64,000 nt of DNA, from the NCBI GenBank assembly GCA_019636815.1, contig JAHBWT010000008.1:20426-84425 (forward strand), written 5' to 3'. A program made the position numbers and the translations under genes. Below, one piece after another: positions 35,626 to 44,983 of the stretch (the first letter of the stretch is position 1; each line of letters opens with the position of its first letter). Source of the stretch: Nitrospira sp. GTDB lineage: Bacteria; Nitrospirota; Nitrospiria; Nitrospirales; Nitrospiraceae. The notes beneath the pieces were generated by a model. The model did not search any database. It was not told the origin of the DNA and was given only the letters and a program-made list of their open reading frames with translations.

Positions 35626-36756
35626 GTGCAGGCTTGGACATCAGCCGGCATGTCAGCGGGCGATGATTGGCAGGCGACACTGACCCGTCGCTTAGGCCGT
35701 GCCGTCTTCGTGTCTTTAGTGTTGCACGTAGGAATATTGGCTTTGTTGGGGTGGGTACGGTTGCCTCGTCAAGGCGAACGGCCGCTCACCTCCATCGAAA
35801 TCTCCCTTGCGAGTCTTCCGACTCTTCCTGCGAAGTCCGTGGAACCCCCCAAGCCCCAGCCTGTTAAAAAAGAAGTGGAGCGATCGAAAGTCCCTGACAA
35901 GCCTAAGCCAGTTGAACAATTAAAACGTGTTGAGCAGCCCAGGCCCATTGAACAGCCCAAACCTATCGAGCAGTCCAAGCCTATCGAACCACCGAAACAA
36001 GTTGAGCAATCCCCTCCAGTTGAACAACCCAAACCTGCGCCACCCGTGAATGTCGCGCCGGCCCCTCCCCCGGTCCCTTCGGCAAAGCAATCGAACGATA
36101 TTATGCGCGATGTCTTAAAAGACATCGAGTTGCCTCCGGATGCTCCAAAGTTCGGGGAGATTAGTCCGGAGGAGAATCCGAAGAAGGCGCCAGTCATCAA
36201 GTTGCCGGATGTTCCGGTCGTAGCGGAAACGAAGGAAGCGGTGGGAAAGCAAGCGGTCATACCCCCATCGTCATCCTTGACGGAAGAATTGGCGAAAGAA
36301 TTGGATGAGGAACTCAAAAAGATCAAGAAGCTCGAGCTTGCCAAACAGGAGCCTCCGCCGGCGCCTCCTGTGGAAGCGCCAGTTAAGCCGTCGCCGCGTG
36401 TTGAGGCAAAGGCCCCGAGTTTGAAGACCGTTGATACGACTCTCAAAATCCCAGGGATGGTCTCTGGATCGAACGCCTACCTTGCGTTAGTCCGTCAACG
36501 GATCAGTAATGTGTGGAGTGCGCCTCCGGTGGACGTAACCAACCAGGTCTATGTCGTCATTGTGCAATTCAGGCTGCATCGAAATGGAAGAGTGACCGGA
36601 GTGGCCATCGAACAATCTTCCGGAAACGAGTATTATGATTTGGCGGGGAAACGGGCGGTGTTGAATGCCGTACCCTTACCTGTGTTTCCAGCCGACATCA
36701 CCGATGCGTATCTCGATGCCCATTTCACTTTCACCGTCGGGGAGCCGGAAGGATAA
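35626..36756 (+). CDS. tolA: TolA/TonB-type energy transducer
   Basis: One N-terminal membrane segment (about residues 28-46) is followed by a long Pro-, Lys- and Glu-rich spacer with repeats of the kind EQPKPIEQSKPIEPPKQ (about 85-145), a charged helical part (SSSLTEELAKELDEELKKI, about 215-235), and a C-terminal TonB/TolA domain (about 285-376) with VWSAPPVDVTNQVYVVIVQF. The spacer would cross the periplasm to touch Pal/TolB. Gene position argues for TolA function although the C-terminal domain is TonB-like. GTG at 35626 is the likely start. The repeats are pure enough to vary in copy number. Confidence 0.86.
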   Translation: MQAWTSAGMSAGDDWQATLTRRLGRAVFVSLVLHVGILALLGWVRLPRQGERPLTSIEISLASLPTLPAKSVEPPKPQPVKKEVERSKVPDKPKPVEQLKRVEQPRPIEQPKPIEQSKPIEPPKQVEQSPPVEQPKPAPPVNVAPAPPPVPSAKQSNDIMRDVLKDIELPPDAPKFGEISPEENPKKAPVIKLPDVPVVAETKEAVGKQAVIPPSSSLTEELAKELDEELKKIKKLELAKQEPPPAPPVEAPVKPSPRVEAKAPSLKTVDTTLKIPGMVSGSNAYLALVRQRISNVWSAPPVDVTNQVYVVIVQFRLHRNGRVTGVAIEQSSGNEYYDLAGKRAVLNAVPLPVFPADITDAYLDAHFTFTVGEPEG

Positions 36757-36759
36757 ATC

Positions 36760-38100
36760 ATGACGTTTCGAACTGTTGTCATTGCCGGTTTCTGTGCATC
36801 GCTCGGTCTTGTGTGGATCATCGAATCCGGTGCCGCTGATGTGTTTCTTGAAGCCACAAGGTCGGATTTTCAGAAGATTCCGCTGGGAGTCGTGGGAATT
36901 GAGAATGTCGGTGGCCCGGAGTCGCCCGAGGGACGTGCGAAGCTGGGTGGCCGTATCGAGGAAGTGCTCAAGGCGGATGTGCGACGTTCCTTGGTGTTTT
37001 CCCTCGTCGATCTGTCCACTCTTGGGATTAAAGCCGGTCATCAAGGGGCTGCGCCAGACCCTTCCTTCAAGCAAGCCGCGGGGAACGGAGTCTCTGTTAT
37101 CGTGTGGGGAAAGGCGGGGATGAAAACCGACACGAAGCCCCCTGACGTAAATATGGATGGGTACGTGTATGATGCAGGGAGCGATGAGGTGGTCGGCGGG
37201 AAGCGATACGCAGGTTCGACGTCGGTTGTTCGGCTGATGGCCCATCGGTTTGCGGATGAGTTGGTGTTCCGATATACGGGAGAGCCGGGCATCGCACGGA
37301 CGAAGATCGCCTATGTCTCGCAGCAGGGAACTGCTCGCGAGCTGTTCGTGATGGACTATGACGGGTTCGAGTCTCGTCAACTGACCGCTGACGGCTTTTT
37401 GAACCTGATGCCTCATTGGTCGCCGGATCGTCGCTTTCTCGTCTTCACCGCCTATCGCAATCGGAACACCCAGGAGATTGATATGATCGAGCTTGCGACA
37501 GGGAAACGCTGGACGCTTGTCTCGCAAGGCGGGCTGAATATCACCCCAGCGCTCTCCCCTGATGGGCATTTTCTCGCCTATTCGTCGAGCCATGAGGGAA
37601 ATGCCGAACTGTACCGTTTGGATACGCGCACGAAAGGCGTTCAACGACTGACGACGAATGCAGGAGGGGACCTTTCTCCGTCCTGGTCTCCCTCTGGACG
37701 TGAGTTGGTCTTTGCCTCTGACCGGAGTGGAGGCCCACAACTTTTTCTCATGAGTGCAGACGGGTCGAATGTCAGGCGATTGACATTTGACGGCGACTAT
37801 AATGCGGCGCCAGCCTGGTCTCCTCGTGGAAATTGGATCGCATACGTGTGCAGGACGCCGAAGAAAGGGTACAAGCTCTGTCTGATCACGCCGGATGGGC
37901 AGAAACGTATACAGTTGACGACCGGCCCCGGAGTGGATGATTCACCCTCCTGGTCACCGGATGGGCGCCACCTTGTGTTTAGCTCGACGGCGGATGGCAA
38001 AAGCCAGATCTACATGATCAATGCAGACGGGAAGGATCTCGAGCGCATTACATTCACGGGTACGCACAACAGCGCGCCAACATGGTCCCCCGCGTCGTGA
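36760..38100 (+). CDS. tolB: TolB beta-propeller protein
   Basis: TolB is the periplasmic partner of Pal. A signal sequence (about residues 1-25) is followed by a TolB N-terminal domain and a six-bladed propeller with repeating S-P-D-G and W-S-P blocks: HWSPDRRFLVF, ALSPDGHFLAY, SWSPSGRELVF, AWSPRGNWIAY and SWSPDGRHLVF, spaced about 43 residues. Length 446 is normal. It starts four bases after the transducer stop. Order tolQ-R-A-B-pal is the classical one. Confidence 0.95.
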   Translation: MTFRTVVIAGFCASLGLVWIIESGAADVFLEATRSDFQKIPLGVVGIENVGGPESPEGRAKLGGRIEEVLKADVRRSLVFSLVDLSTLGIKAGHQGAAPDPSFKQAAGNGVSVIVWGKAGMKTDTKPPDVNMDGYVYDAGSDEVVGGKRYAGSTSVVRLMAHRFADELVFRYTGEPGIARTKIAYVSQQGTARELFVMDYDGFESRQLTADGFLNLMPHWSPDRRFLVFTAYRNRNTQEIDMIELATGKRWTLVSQGGLNITPALSPDGHFLAYSSSHEGNAELYRLDTRTKGVQRLTTNAGGDLSPSWSPSGRELVFASDRSGGPQLFLMSADGSNVRRLTFDGDYNAAPAWSPRGNWIAYVCRTPKKGYKLCLITPDGQKRIQLTTGPGVDDSPSWSPDGRHLVFSSTADGKSQIYMINADGKDLERITFTGTHNSAPTWSPAS

Positions 38101-38177
38101 TTTTTGAGGAAGGCATTGACGGCAAACATCCTCCGCTGTATGTAAGAGAGGATATCCTACAGGAGGGAATCAATCCC

Positions 38178-38906
38178 ATGAAAAAGCTACCAACCAGTTA
38201 CCTGCCGCTGATTTTGGGTATCCTTGTAGCGGTAACCCCTGCCTGTTCGAAAAAGGCGGTTCAATCGGGTGGAGATGCCCAAACATTCCAAGAACGGACG
38301 GCAAAAAGTGGGGCAACCAGAGGGGGGGGGGTCAGCCCGAATTTTCCAGATACGGCATTCTCCGGTCGCGAAAACTCGAACAGCCTTCGAGGATTAGATC
38401 ATGATCCATCTGAAGAACGGCTCAACGGCGATGTCGGCAGCTACGGTGGTTTTGGGGGCAACGGTGGCCCCGGGAATAACCGGGATAGATTGATGGCGAA
38501 ATCCGATCCAGGAGCTGCCGCTCGGCAGTTGGCTGAAATACGGTCCGAACAGCTCGCTTCGGCAGCGGCAGGACTGCGCGATGTGTTTTTTGCGTATGAC
38601 AGCTTTTCGATCTCGGACGAGGGCCGTCTTGCGCTCTCCAGCAATGTGGAATGGATCAAGTCCAATCCAAGCACTCAGCTGAAAATCGAAGGGCATTGTG
38701 ACGAACGAGGCACGTCAGCCTACAATTTGGTGCTGGGCGAGAAGCGTGCGAAAGCCGTCCGGAACTACCTTGTTGAGCTGGGGGTGGTGCCCAATCATCT
38801 GTCGGTCGTCTCGTACGGCAAGGAACGTCCGTTCTGCACCGAACACGCAGAATCGTGTTACTCGCAAAATCGTCGTGGACATCTCGTCGTTCGGATCGGG
38901 GAGTGA
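38178..38906 (+). CDS. pal: Peptidoglycan-associated lipoprotein Pal
   Basis: Pal is an outer-membrane lipoprotein that holds peptidoglycan through an OmpA-like domain. The signal ends in VTPACSKK (lipid Cys near residue 19). The C-terminal OmpA domain has VFFAYDSFSI (around 137-146), IEGHCDERGTSAYN (around 173-186, the peptidoglycan-binding Asp and Arg) and LGEKRAKAVRNYL. AGGAGGG lies 10 bases before the ATG, fixing this start over longer frames that overlap tolB. Codons 49-52 contain a run of ten G (38322-38331), in the Gly-rich linker, which could shift the frame by slippage. Confidence 0.94.
   Translation: MKKLPTSYLPLILGILVAVTPACSKKAVQSGGDAQTFQERTAKSGATRGGGVSPNFPDTAFSGRENSNSLRGLDHDPSEERLNGDVGSYGGFGGNGGPGNNRDRLMAKSDPGAAARQLAEIRSEQLASAAAGLRDVFFAYDSFSISDEGRLALSSNVEWIKSNPSTQLKIEGHCDERGTSAYNLVLGEKRAKAVRNYLVELGVVPNHLSVVSYGKERPFCTEHAESCYSQNRRGHLVVRIGE
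38322..38331 (+). repeat. Ten-G homopolymer inside pal
   Basis: Ten consecutive G lie in the coding sequence of pal, encoding part of RGGGV ahead of the OmpA domain. Runs of this length are the kind used as slippage switches in phase-variable genes, and are also common sites of sequencing error. The frame is intact as given. Confidence 0.9.
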
Positions 38907-38973
38907 CGCGCACGGGGTAATGATTCACCGAAACGCGCCCTGATTGTGGACGGTCGCTGAGAGAGGTCAGGAC

Positions 38974-40371
38974 ATGCCGCTTCAACCATCACTGACGCAT
39001 CGTACGCTCCTTGGTGTGGCGCTGATAGGTCTCGTGCTCCCTGGTTGTATGGCGCAGCAGTCGGATCTCAAAAGAACGGAAAAAGATTTTAAAAATCAGC
39101 TTTCTCAGACCAGCGCGAGGCAGAATCAGGAAATTTCAACGTTGCGAGAACAGGAATTGCCCCGGTTGCGAGGGGAACTGGAGAAGGCGTTGCATCTGGC
39201 AAAAGAGCTCCAGGGCAGACAAGAAGACTTCAAGCACCGCTCGGCGCAGTTGGAGCAGCAGACAAAAAAACTGGAACAGCTAGCGGCAAAACTTGAAGCC
39301 GATAGCGGTACCCGGTATCTGTGGGTGCAGAAGAGCTTCGACACTCAGGATGCCAAAGTTTCAGCCAGGCTCGATGAAGTAGCCAAAGCCATGGAGGCCC
39401 TGAAGAAGGACATCATCGAGGTCGTTCAGCGTACGAACGAAAGCATCACCAAGCGGGTGGATGTCAAGCTTGATGAACAACGGCGAGAGATGGCCGAAAA
39501 CAACAAAAAAGTCGAGCAGATCTCTCAAAAATTCGCTCAATTCAATCAGGCATTGACCGGATTTCGGGAGGCATTAACCGGCCTGAACGATCGGGTGAGC
39601 GAGGGAGAGCAGGTTTCAAAAAACCTCACAGCGAGGGTCGACGCCGATTCAAAGGCGACAGCTGCGCATGCGGAGGATATCAATCGAAGCGTGGTTTCCG
39701 TGACGAAAGCGCTTGAAACGGTTGGAAAGAAAATCACTGCGCGCCTGGACGAGCAGGACAGCCGCATCGACGCGTTGGCGAAAACCGTCGAGCATGTCTA
39801 CAGTAAGCCTACTTTGCTCCAACAGGGGATCAAATCAGCGCAGCCGCCCACTGTGCCCAACGAATCCGCGGCTGGAGGTGGACTCGCGTCCGCGGTTCCT
39901 GCTGAACCGGAGGCGACGACTGCTAGGGCAACGATTGTTCCTCTCCAGGAATCACCGAAGTCCGAACTTCCTCAGGGCAGCTTCGACTCCCCGGATCGGG
40001 CTCGGTATGACCGCTTACTGGCCATGTTTCGGGACGGAGATCTAGAAGGCGCTCGGCAAGGGTTCACCGGCTTTCTCTCTGAATATCCGAACTCCGGTCT
40101 CGCGCCGAATGCCAGGTTTTGGCTCGGCGAATCTTACTATGGTAAGAAGGATTTCCAGAAAGCCATCGATGCCTATGACAAGGTAGAGATCGACTATCCG
40201 AGCAGTGAGAAGGTGCCCGCTGCGCTTCTGAAGAAGGGGTATGCGTATCTGGCTATGAAGGATATGAAAAGAGCCCATTCGGCATTCAGGCAAGTGATGA
40301 CGCTGTACCCGGGGAGTGCAGAAGCAGGAAGAGCATCGGACAAGTTGGCACAACTCAAGGAGGCGCGTTAA
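38974..40371 (+). CDS. CpoB/YbgF-like lipoprotein with long coiled coil (first copy)
   Basis: The 465-residue protein starts with a lipoprotein signal (lipobox VLPGC, Cys near residue 25). Residues about 30-290 form a long coiled coil of repeated heptads (QEDFKHRSAQLEQQTKKLEQ and on). The C-terminal 120 residues are three TPR-like repeats of the YbgF/CpoB type: ARQGFTGFLSEYPNSGLAPN, YYGKKDFQKAIDAYDKV and AYLAMKDMKRAHSAFRQVM. CpoB couples Tol action to cell-wall synthesis. It is the longer of two neighbouring copies; its coiled coil is far longer than in E. coli CpoB. Confidence 0.84.
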   Translation: MPLQPSLTHRTLLGVALIGLVLPGCMAQQSDLKRTEKDFKNQLSQTSARQNQEISTLREQELPRLRGELEKALHLAKELQGRQEDFKHRSAQLEQQTKKLEQLAAKLEADSGTRYLWVQKSFDTQDAKVSARLDEVAKAMEALKKDIIEVVQRTNESITKRVDVKLDEQRREMAENNKKVEQISQKFAQFNQALTGFREALTGLNDRVSEGEQVSKNLTARVDADSKATAAHAEDINRSVVSVTKALETVGKKITARLDEQDSRIDALAKTVEHVYSKPTLLQQGIKSAQPPTVPNESAAGGGLASAVPAEPEATTARATIVPLQESPKSELPQGSFDSPDRARYDRLLAMFRDGDLEGARQGFTGFLSEYPNSGLAPNARFWLGESYYGKKDFQKAIDAYDKVEIDYPSSEKVPAALLKKGYAYLAMKDMKRAHSAFRQVMTLYPGSAEAGRASDKLAQLKEAR

Positions 40372-40375
40372 CACC

Positions 40376-41137
40376 ATGGGTGTTCGTCCAATGCTGTCTG
40401 GTCTTGTGGTATGCGGGCTGTCGATATCAGCGGTGGATTTTGTCGGATGCGCACGGCATGCGGATTTCATCCAAGCTCGCAACCAGCTCTCGGCGGTCAC
40501 TCGAACACAGGAGCAAGATCGTCAGCGAATGGACGCAGTAATGCGTCGGCTGGAGGCAATCGAAAAAATCAAGGACCCAGAGGCAACCAAGCCACGGGTT
40601 GATGATTTGTCGGCCCGTTTCCAGAAAATGGAAAACCGACTTACCAAACTGGAGGAGACCGCTGGCCGGTCAGCGGCGAAAGTGGATCCTCCTGCTGAGT
40701 CTCGTGCCGTCAAACCCGTCAAGTCCGCCCCTCCGTCCGAATCCGTCGCGATCGTCACCGGAATTACGCCGACATCGGCGTTCAACTTGGCCTATAATGA
40801 TTACCTCAACGGAAATTACGATCTCTCGGTGGCCGGGTTTCAACGGTTCGTGAAAGATTTCCCCGGGACATCGCTGACACCGAATGCGCAGTACTGGATG
40901 GGCGAATCGTATTACAATTTGAAAGACTACGGGCGGGCGATTCAGATATTTGATTCGCTTGTGGCAGAGTACCCTGGAAACGAAAAGGTGCCGGCCGCGC
41001 TCTACAAGCTTGGCTTGGCCACGGCCGAGACCGGCGATCTCGCAAAGTCCAGAAAAAATCTGAAGCGAGTGATCGAGGAGTTCCCTTCGTCGGAGGAATC
41101 AAAACTGGCCAAGTATAAGTTGGCTGAAATCCGATGA
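40376..41137 (+). CDS. CpoB/YbgF-like lipoprotein (second copy)
   Basis: This 253-residue protein has a lipoprotein signal ending DFVGC, a short coiled coil (about residues 35-90) and the same C-terminal repeats: YDLSVAGFQRFVKDFPGTSL, YWMGESYYNLKDYGRAIQIF and KVPAALYKLGLATAETGDL. It is the closer match in size to classical CpoB. The ATG at 40376 has AAGGAGG 11 bases before it, and the gene follows the first copy by four bases. So the Tol operon ends with a tandem pair of CpoB-like genes. Confidence 0.87.
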   Translation: MGVRPMLSGLVVCGLSISAVDFVGCARHADFIQARNQLSAVTRTQEQDRQRMDAVMRRLEAIEKIKDPEATKPRVDDLSARFQKMENRLTKLEETAGRSAAKVDPPAESRAVKPVKSAPPSESVAIVTGITPTSAFNLAYNDYLNGNYDLSVAGFQRFVKDFPGTSLTPNAQYWMGESYYNLKDYGRAIQIFDSLVAEYPGNEKVPAALYKLGLATAETGDLAKSRKNLKRVIEEFPSSEESKLAKYKLAEIR

Positions 41138-41201
41138 CCGTCGCGGTGGCGCGACGTCCCGTTCTTCCCACCATCGCATCTTCCACCAGGAGTCTCCGGC
41201 C

Positions 41202-42980
41202 GTGCTGACAACCGACGGCAGCGGCAAGATCTGCATCCTCTCAGAAGAGGTTATTGGCCGTATTGCAGCCGGAGAAGTGGTCGAGCGTCCCGCAGCGGTC
41301 GTGAAAGAGCTACTTGAAAACAGCATCGACGCGGGTAGTCGCGCGATCACGATCGAGGTGAAGGACGGTGGTCTCTCTCTGATCCGGGTGACCGATGACG
41401 GAGAGGGGATAAGTCGGGAAGACGCACCACGTGCGTTTCAACGACATGCCACGAGCAAACTTCAGTCGGATATGGATCTCTGGTCCATCCGAACCATGGG
41501 GTTTCGAGGTGAAGCGTTGCCGAGTATTGCCGCGGTGGCGCACGTCCGTTTGATCACGGCGACGCGGTCGGCTGAGCTTGGGACGGAATTGGAGGTCGCG
41601 GGCGGGTTGGTCGGGAACATCGCCGACGCGCCTCCCGTGACGGGGACCAGAATTGAAGTTGCGGACTTGTTCCATAATCAGCCGGCGCGTAAGAAGTTTC
41701 TCAAATCCATTGCCACGGAGTGTTCGCACATCACTCGGGTGGTGCAGCAGGCGGCGCTGGCATGGCCGTCCATTCAATTCCGTTTGACCCACAACGCCCA
41801 GGAACTGATGAACTATCCGGCGGCGCGCTCGCAGGTGGATCGAATCGCCCAAGTGTATCAGCCTGCGCTTCTCGATCAATGTTTATCGCTCAATGCCGCG
41901 CTTCCGGGTGTTGCCGTCAGTGGATATATTGTCGATGCGATCTATGCGAAGTCGTCGCGCACACCTCAAGAGGTGTTTGTGAATCGTCGCCCTATTCGGA
42001 GCCTGGCCGTGTCTCACGCCGTTGGAGAAGGCTATGGATCATTCATTGCCAAGGGGTGCCACCCCCGATTTGTGCTGTTCTTGGAGATCGATCCAGATCG
42101 TGTTGATGTCAATGTCCATCCTGCCAAGCGAGAAGTACGATTTTCCGACAATGAAACCGTGCATCAGCTTGTCCGACGAGCCGTTCGCCGGACATTGAGC
42201 AGGGAAGAACCGCCGAATGATTCGAAAGAGCAGGCTCGCCTTGCCGGTTCCGGCTGGCGCAGCCCTGTTTCCGTTGTTGATCCTTCGTCCGTGCGCGAGT
42301 CTCTTTTGGCGAATTCGACACCGTCCGCCTGGCAAGGCGGTGAAACTCAATTGGCGTTCGTAAACGAGGCAGCAGAGTCCTATGCTCGAGTATCCTCCAC
42401 TGAAGTGGTCCCGCTGGGACAGATCAATCGAACGTTCCTCGTGGCTCAAGTCGGCGAAGATTTGACCGTGATCGATCAGCATACCGCCCACGAACGCGTC
42501 CTTTTTGAGCGGCTACTGCGGGCCTGGACGACACGCAAGATGGAGGCCCAAGCGCTGCTTATTCCCGATCCGGTTGACCTGTCCTCAGCTCAAGCTGCGC
42601 TACTCCAGCAGTACCAGGGTGACCTGGAGAAGTTGGGGTTGGAGATCGAACCGTTCGGCGCCTCAACGGTTCTGATCAGATCGACTCCGGTCGGTCTTGG
42701 TCGTATCGATGCAAGCAAGTTCCTCCAGGATCTGTTCGAAGACCTCGCTCAATGGGACAGCATGGCCAGTCTGGAGGCACGAGTTCGTTCGGTGTTGGCC
42801 TCGATGGCCTGTCACGGTGCCGTCCGCGCTGGTCGTCTCATGCGACTGGAAGAAATCAAAGTGCTGGTCGAGGAATGGCGGAGCGAGGGGGAGATTACCA
42901 CCTGTCCCCACGGGCGAAGGACCTCGTTCCGGCTCACGATCAATGAGTTAGAAAAAATGTTTGGGCGAGTAGGTTGGTAG
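41202..42980 (+). CDS. mutL: DNA mismatch repair protein MutL
   Basis: MutL links mismatch recognition by MutS to repair. The N-terminal GHKL ATPase has ELLENSIDAGS (around 38-48), DDGEGI (around 65-70) and GFRGEALPSIAAVA (around 103-116). The C-terminal half has DQHTAHERVLFE (around 424-435), nearly the DQHA(X)2E(X)4E endonuclease motif with Thr for Ala, plus ACHGAVRAGRLM and CPHGRRT near the end. So this is probably a nicking MutL as in methyl-independent repair. GTG at 41202 has AGGAG ten bases before it. It is 64 bases after cpoB2. Confidence 0.95.
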   Translation: MLTTDGSGKICILSEEVIGRIAAGEVVERPAAVVKELLENSIDAGSRAITIEVKDGGLSLIRVTDDGEGISREDAPRAFQRHATSKLQSDMDLWSIRTMGFRGEALPSIAAVAHVRLITATRSAELGTELEVAGGLVGNIADAPPVTGTRIEVADLFHNQPARKKFLKSIATECSHITRVVQQAALAWPSIQFRLTHNAQELMNYPAARSQVDRIAQVYQPALLDQCLSLNAALPGVAVSGYIVDAIYAKSSRTPQEVFVNRRPIRSLAVSHAVGEGYGSFIAKGCHPRFVLFLEIDPDRVDVNVHPAKREVRFSDNETVHQLVRRAVRRTLSREEPPNDSKEQARLAGSGWRSPVSVVDPSSVRESLLANSTPSAWQGGETQLAFVNEAAESYARVSSTEVVPLGQINRTFLVAQVGEDLTVIDQHTAHERVLFERLLRAWTTRKMEAQALLIPDPVDLSSAQAALLQQYQGDLEKLGLEIEPFGASTVLIRSTPVGLGRIDASKFLQDLFEDLAQWDSMASLEARVRSVLASMACHGAVRAGRLMRLEEIKVLVEEWRSEGEITTCPHGRRTSFRLTINELEKMFGRVGW

Positions 42981-43065
42981 ACGACCCTGGCGCACAGGGC
43001 GGATGAACTGAGCAGGGGGAATCAAGGTCTCCGGATAGGACGAGTAGTGCCTCTCGCGTGAATCT

Positions 43066-44085
43066 ATGCTCCCGGAACAGCTACGTCGCCACCGTCCTTT
43101 AGTAGTGCTGCTTGGACCGACCGCCGTCGGAAAGAGTCGGGTTGCGACACAGGTGGCCAGGCATTTCGATACCGAGGTCCTGACCGCCGATTCTCGTCAG
43201 GTGTACAGGGGGCTGGACATCGGAACAGATAAGCCCACGGTCGCTGAACGCCAGGGCGTGCCGCATCGGCTGATCGATCTGGTCGATCCCCACGAAGCGT
43301 TCAATGCAGGGCGGTATCGCCGCGTTGCATTGGAAGAAATCGATCGGTTGTATGCTGCGAACCGGCTGCCGCTCGTGGTTGGGGGTACAGGGTTGTACAT
43401 AAGAACTTTAGTGCGAGGATTATGCTCGGCGCCCGAGGCCGATCCTGATGTGAGGGCCGACCTCAAGACGTTGAGAGACACGAGGGGAAGAGACGGTCTC
43501 TACGCAGAATTGTTGCGCACCGATCCTGAGACGGCAGCCCGGCTGCATCCGAACGACGAATCGAAGGTGATGCGGGCGCTGGAAGTCTACCGATTGTCAG
43601 GCCGCTCGATCTCAACGATCCAGGAGGGACATCGGTTTCAGGAACGACCGTTTTCGGTGCTGCTGATTGGACTCCAGCGAACTACGGAATCATTGTATCG
43701 AAGGATTGAAGAACGAATCGATTGGCAGCTGACTCATGGAATGGTAGAAGAGACTCGGGCCTTGCTTGGCCAAGGATGCGGACGGGAGCTCTCTTCCATG
43801 AAAGGACTTGGCTATCGCCACATCGGAGCTTTTCTGGCGAATGAGTGCGATTATGCGGAAATGGTGCGTCTGTTCAAGCGGGATACCAGACGCTTTGCGA
43901 AACGGCAGATGACCTGGTTTCGAAAAGAACCTGGGATTGTCTGGTTGTCGATCGAAGAAGGGGAGATGCTCGAACAAACGGCTGAGCGAGTGATCAGACA
44001 GATGGAACAGTTTGTGAGGACTCTGGAGGTACAAGCCCCGTCCGGTTTGACGGGACGGGCTGCGTTGGGGAAAGGGTGTGTATGA
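43066..44085 (+). CDS. miaA: tRNA dimethylallyltransferase
   Basis: MiaA adds a dimethylallyl group to A37 of tRNAs that read U-starting codons. The P-loop GPTAVGKS is at about residues 17-24, DSRQVYRGLDIGTDKP at about 42-57, and the substrate loop GGTGLYI near 107. Length 339 is slightly long because of a tail after about residue 310. The last four bases overlap the mtnP ATG, so both are translated together. MutL and MiaA neighbour each other in many bacteria. Confidence 0.95.
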   Translation: MLPEQLRRHRPLVVLLGPTAVGKSRVATQVARHFDTEVLTADSRQVYRGLDIGTDKPTVAERQGVPHRLIDLVDPHEAFNAGRYRRVALEEIDRLYAANRLPLVVGGTGLYIRTLVRGLCSAPEADPDVRADLKTLRDTRGRDGLYAELLRTDPETAARLHPNDESKVMRALEVYRLSGRSISTIQEGHRFQERPFSVLLIGLQRTTESLYRRIEERIDWQLTHGMVEETRALLGQGCGRELSSMKGLGYRHIGAFLANECDYAEMVRLFKRDTRRFAKRQMTWFRKEPGIVWLSIEEGEMLEQTAERVIRQMEQFVRTLEVQAPSGLTGRAALGKGCV

Positions 44086-44981
44086 AGATGAAGACAAGCG
44101 AGAAGCAAGCGACGGTCGGCGTGATTGGAGGAAGCGGGCTCTATGACATTGAAGGGCTGACATCGACCCGATCAGTCCGGGTGCGAACGCCCTTCGGAGC
44201 GCCCTCCGACGCGATCACCATAGGCACGCTCGATGACATTCGAGTGGCGTTTCTCTCCCGGCATGGGCGAGGACATCTGCTGAATCCAAGCAGCATCAAC
44301 TATCGAGCCAACATTTTCGCGCTCAAGTCTCTTGGTGTTTCGCACGTCATTTCGATCAGCGCCGTTGGGAGCATGAAGGAATCGATTCAACCCGGAGACG
44401 TCGTGGTGCCGGACCAGTTTATCGACCTCACGAGGCGCCGAGCCTCGACCTTTTTTGAGAACGGGATCGTGGCGCACGTGGCCTTCGGTGAGCCGGTCTG
44501 TACCGAGCTGGGACAAGTGCTGCTCTCGTCGGCCAAGCGAGTCGGGGCCAAGGTGCATCCGAGAGGTACCTATCTCTGTATGGAGGGTCCGCAGTTTTCG
44601 ACCAAGGCGGAATCACGACTCTATCGGCAATGGGGCGTCGATGTGATCGGGATGACCAATATGCCCGAGGCCAAGCTGGCTCGAGAGGCGGAGCTCAGTT
44701 ACGCGACAGTGGCCCTAGTCACCGACTATGACTGTTGGCACGAAACCGAAGAGGCCGTGACGGTAGAGGCGGTCTTGGCCACCCTCCACAGCAATGTCGC
44801 ATTGGCCAAACAGATACTTCGTGCGGTGATGCCATCCTTCGCCGATTCCAGAGAGTGCGCCTGTCATCGTGCGTTGGATCATGCGATTCTGACCGCGCCG
44901 AAACGAATTCCCGCGGCAGTTCGGAAGAAGCTCGCCGTGCTCATTGATCGTGCTGTACGGCCACAGAAAGGAGCCCGTTAG
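44082..44981 (+). CDS. mtnP: S-methyl-5'-thioadenosine phosphorylase
   Basis: MtnP splits methylthioadenosine, a by-product of polyamine synthesis and radical SAM chemistry, into adenine and methylthioribose-1-phosphate. It has GVIGGSGLYDIEGL (around 12-25), SAVGSMKESIQPGDVVVPDQ (around 89-108), MEGPQFSTKAES and the family block GMTNMPEAKLAREAEL. Length about 299 fits. I take ATG at 44082, overlapping miaA by four bases. The PfkB kinase follows in two bases, so both products may work on the same nucleoside or sugar pool. Confidence 0.92.
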   Translation: MKMKTSEKQATVGVIGGSGLYDIEGLTSTRSVRVRTPFGAPSDAITIGTLDDIRVAFLSRHGRGHLLNPSSINYRANIFALKSLGVSHVISISAVGSMKESIQPGDVVVPDQFIDLTRRRASTFFENGIVAHVAFGEPVCTELGQVLLSSAKRVGAKVHPRGTYLCMEGPQFSTKAESRLYRQWGVDVIGMTNMPEAKLAREAELSYATVALVTDYDCWHETEEAVTVEAVLATLHSNVALAKQILRAVMPSFADSRECACHRALDHAILTAPKRIPAAVRKKLAVLIDRAVRPQKGAR

Positions 44982-44983
44982 TC

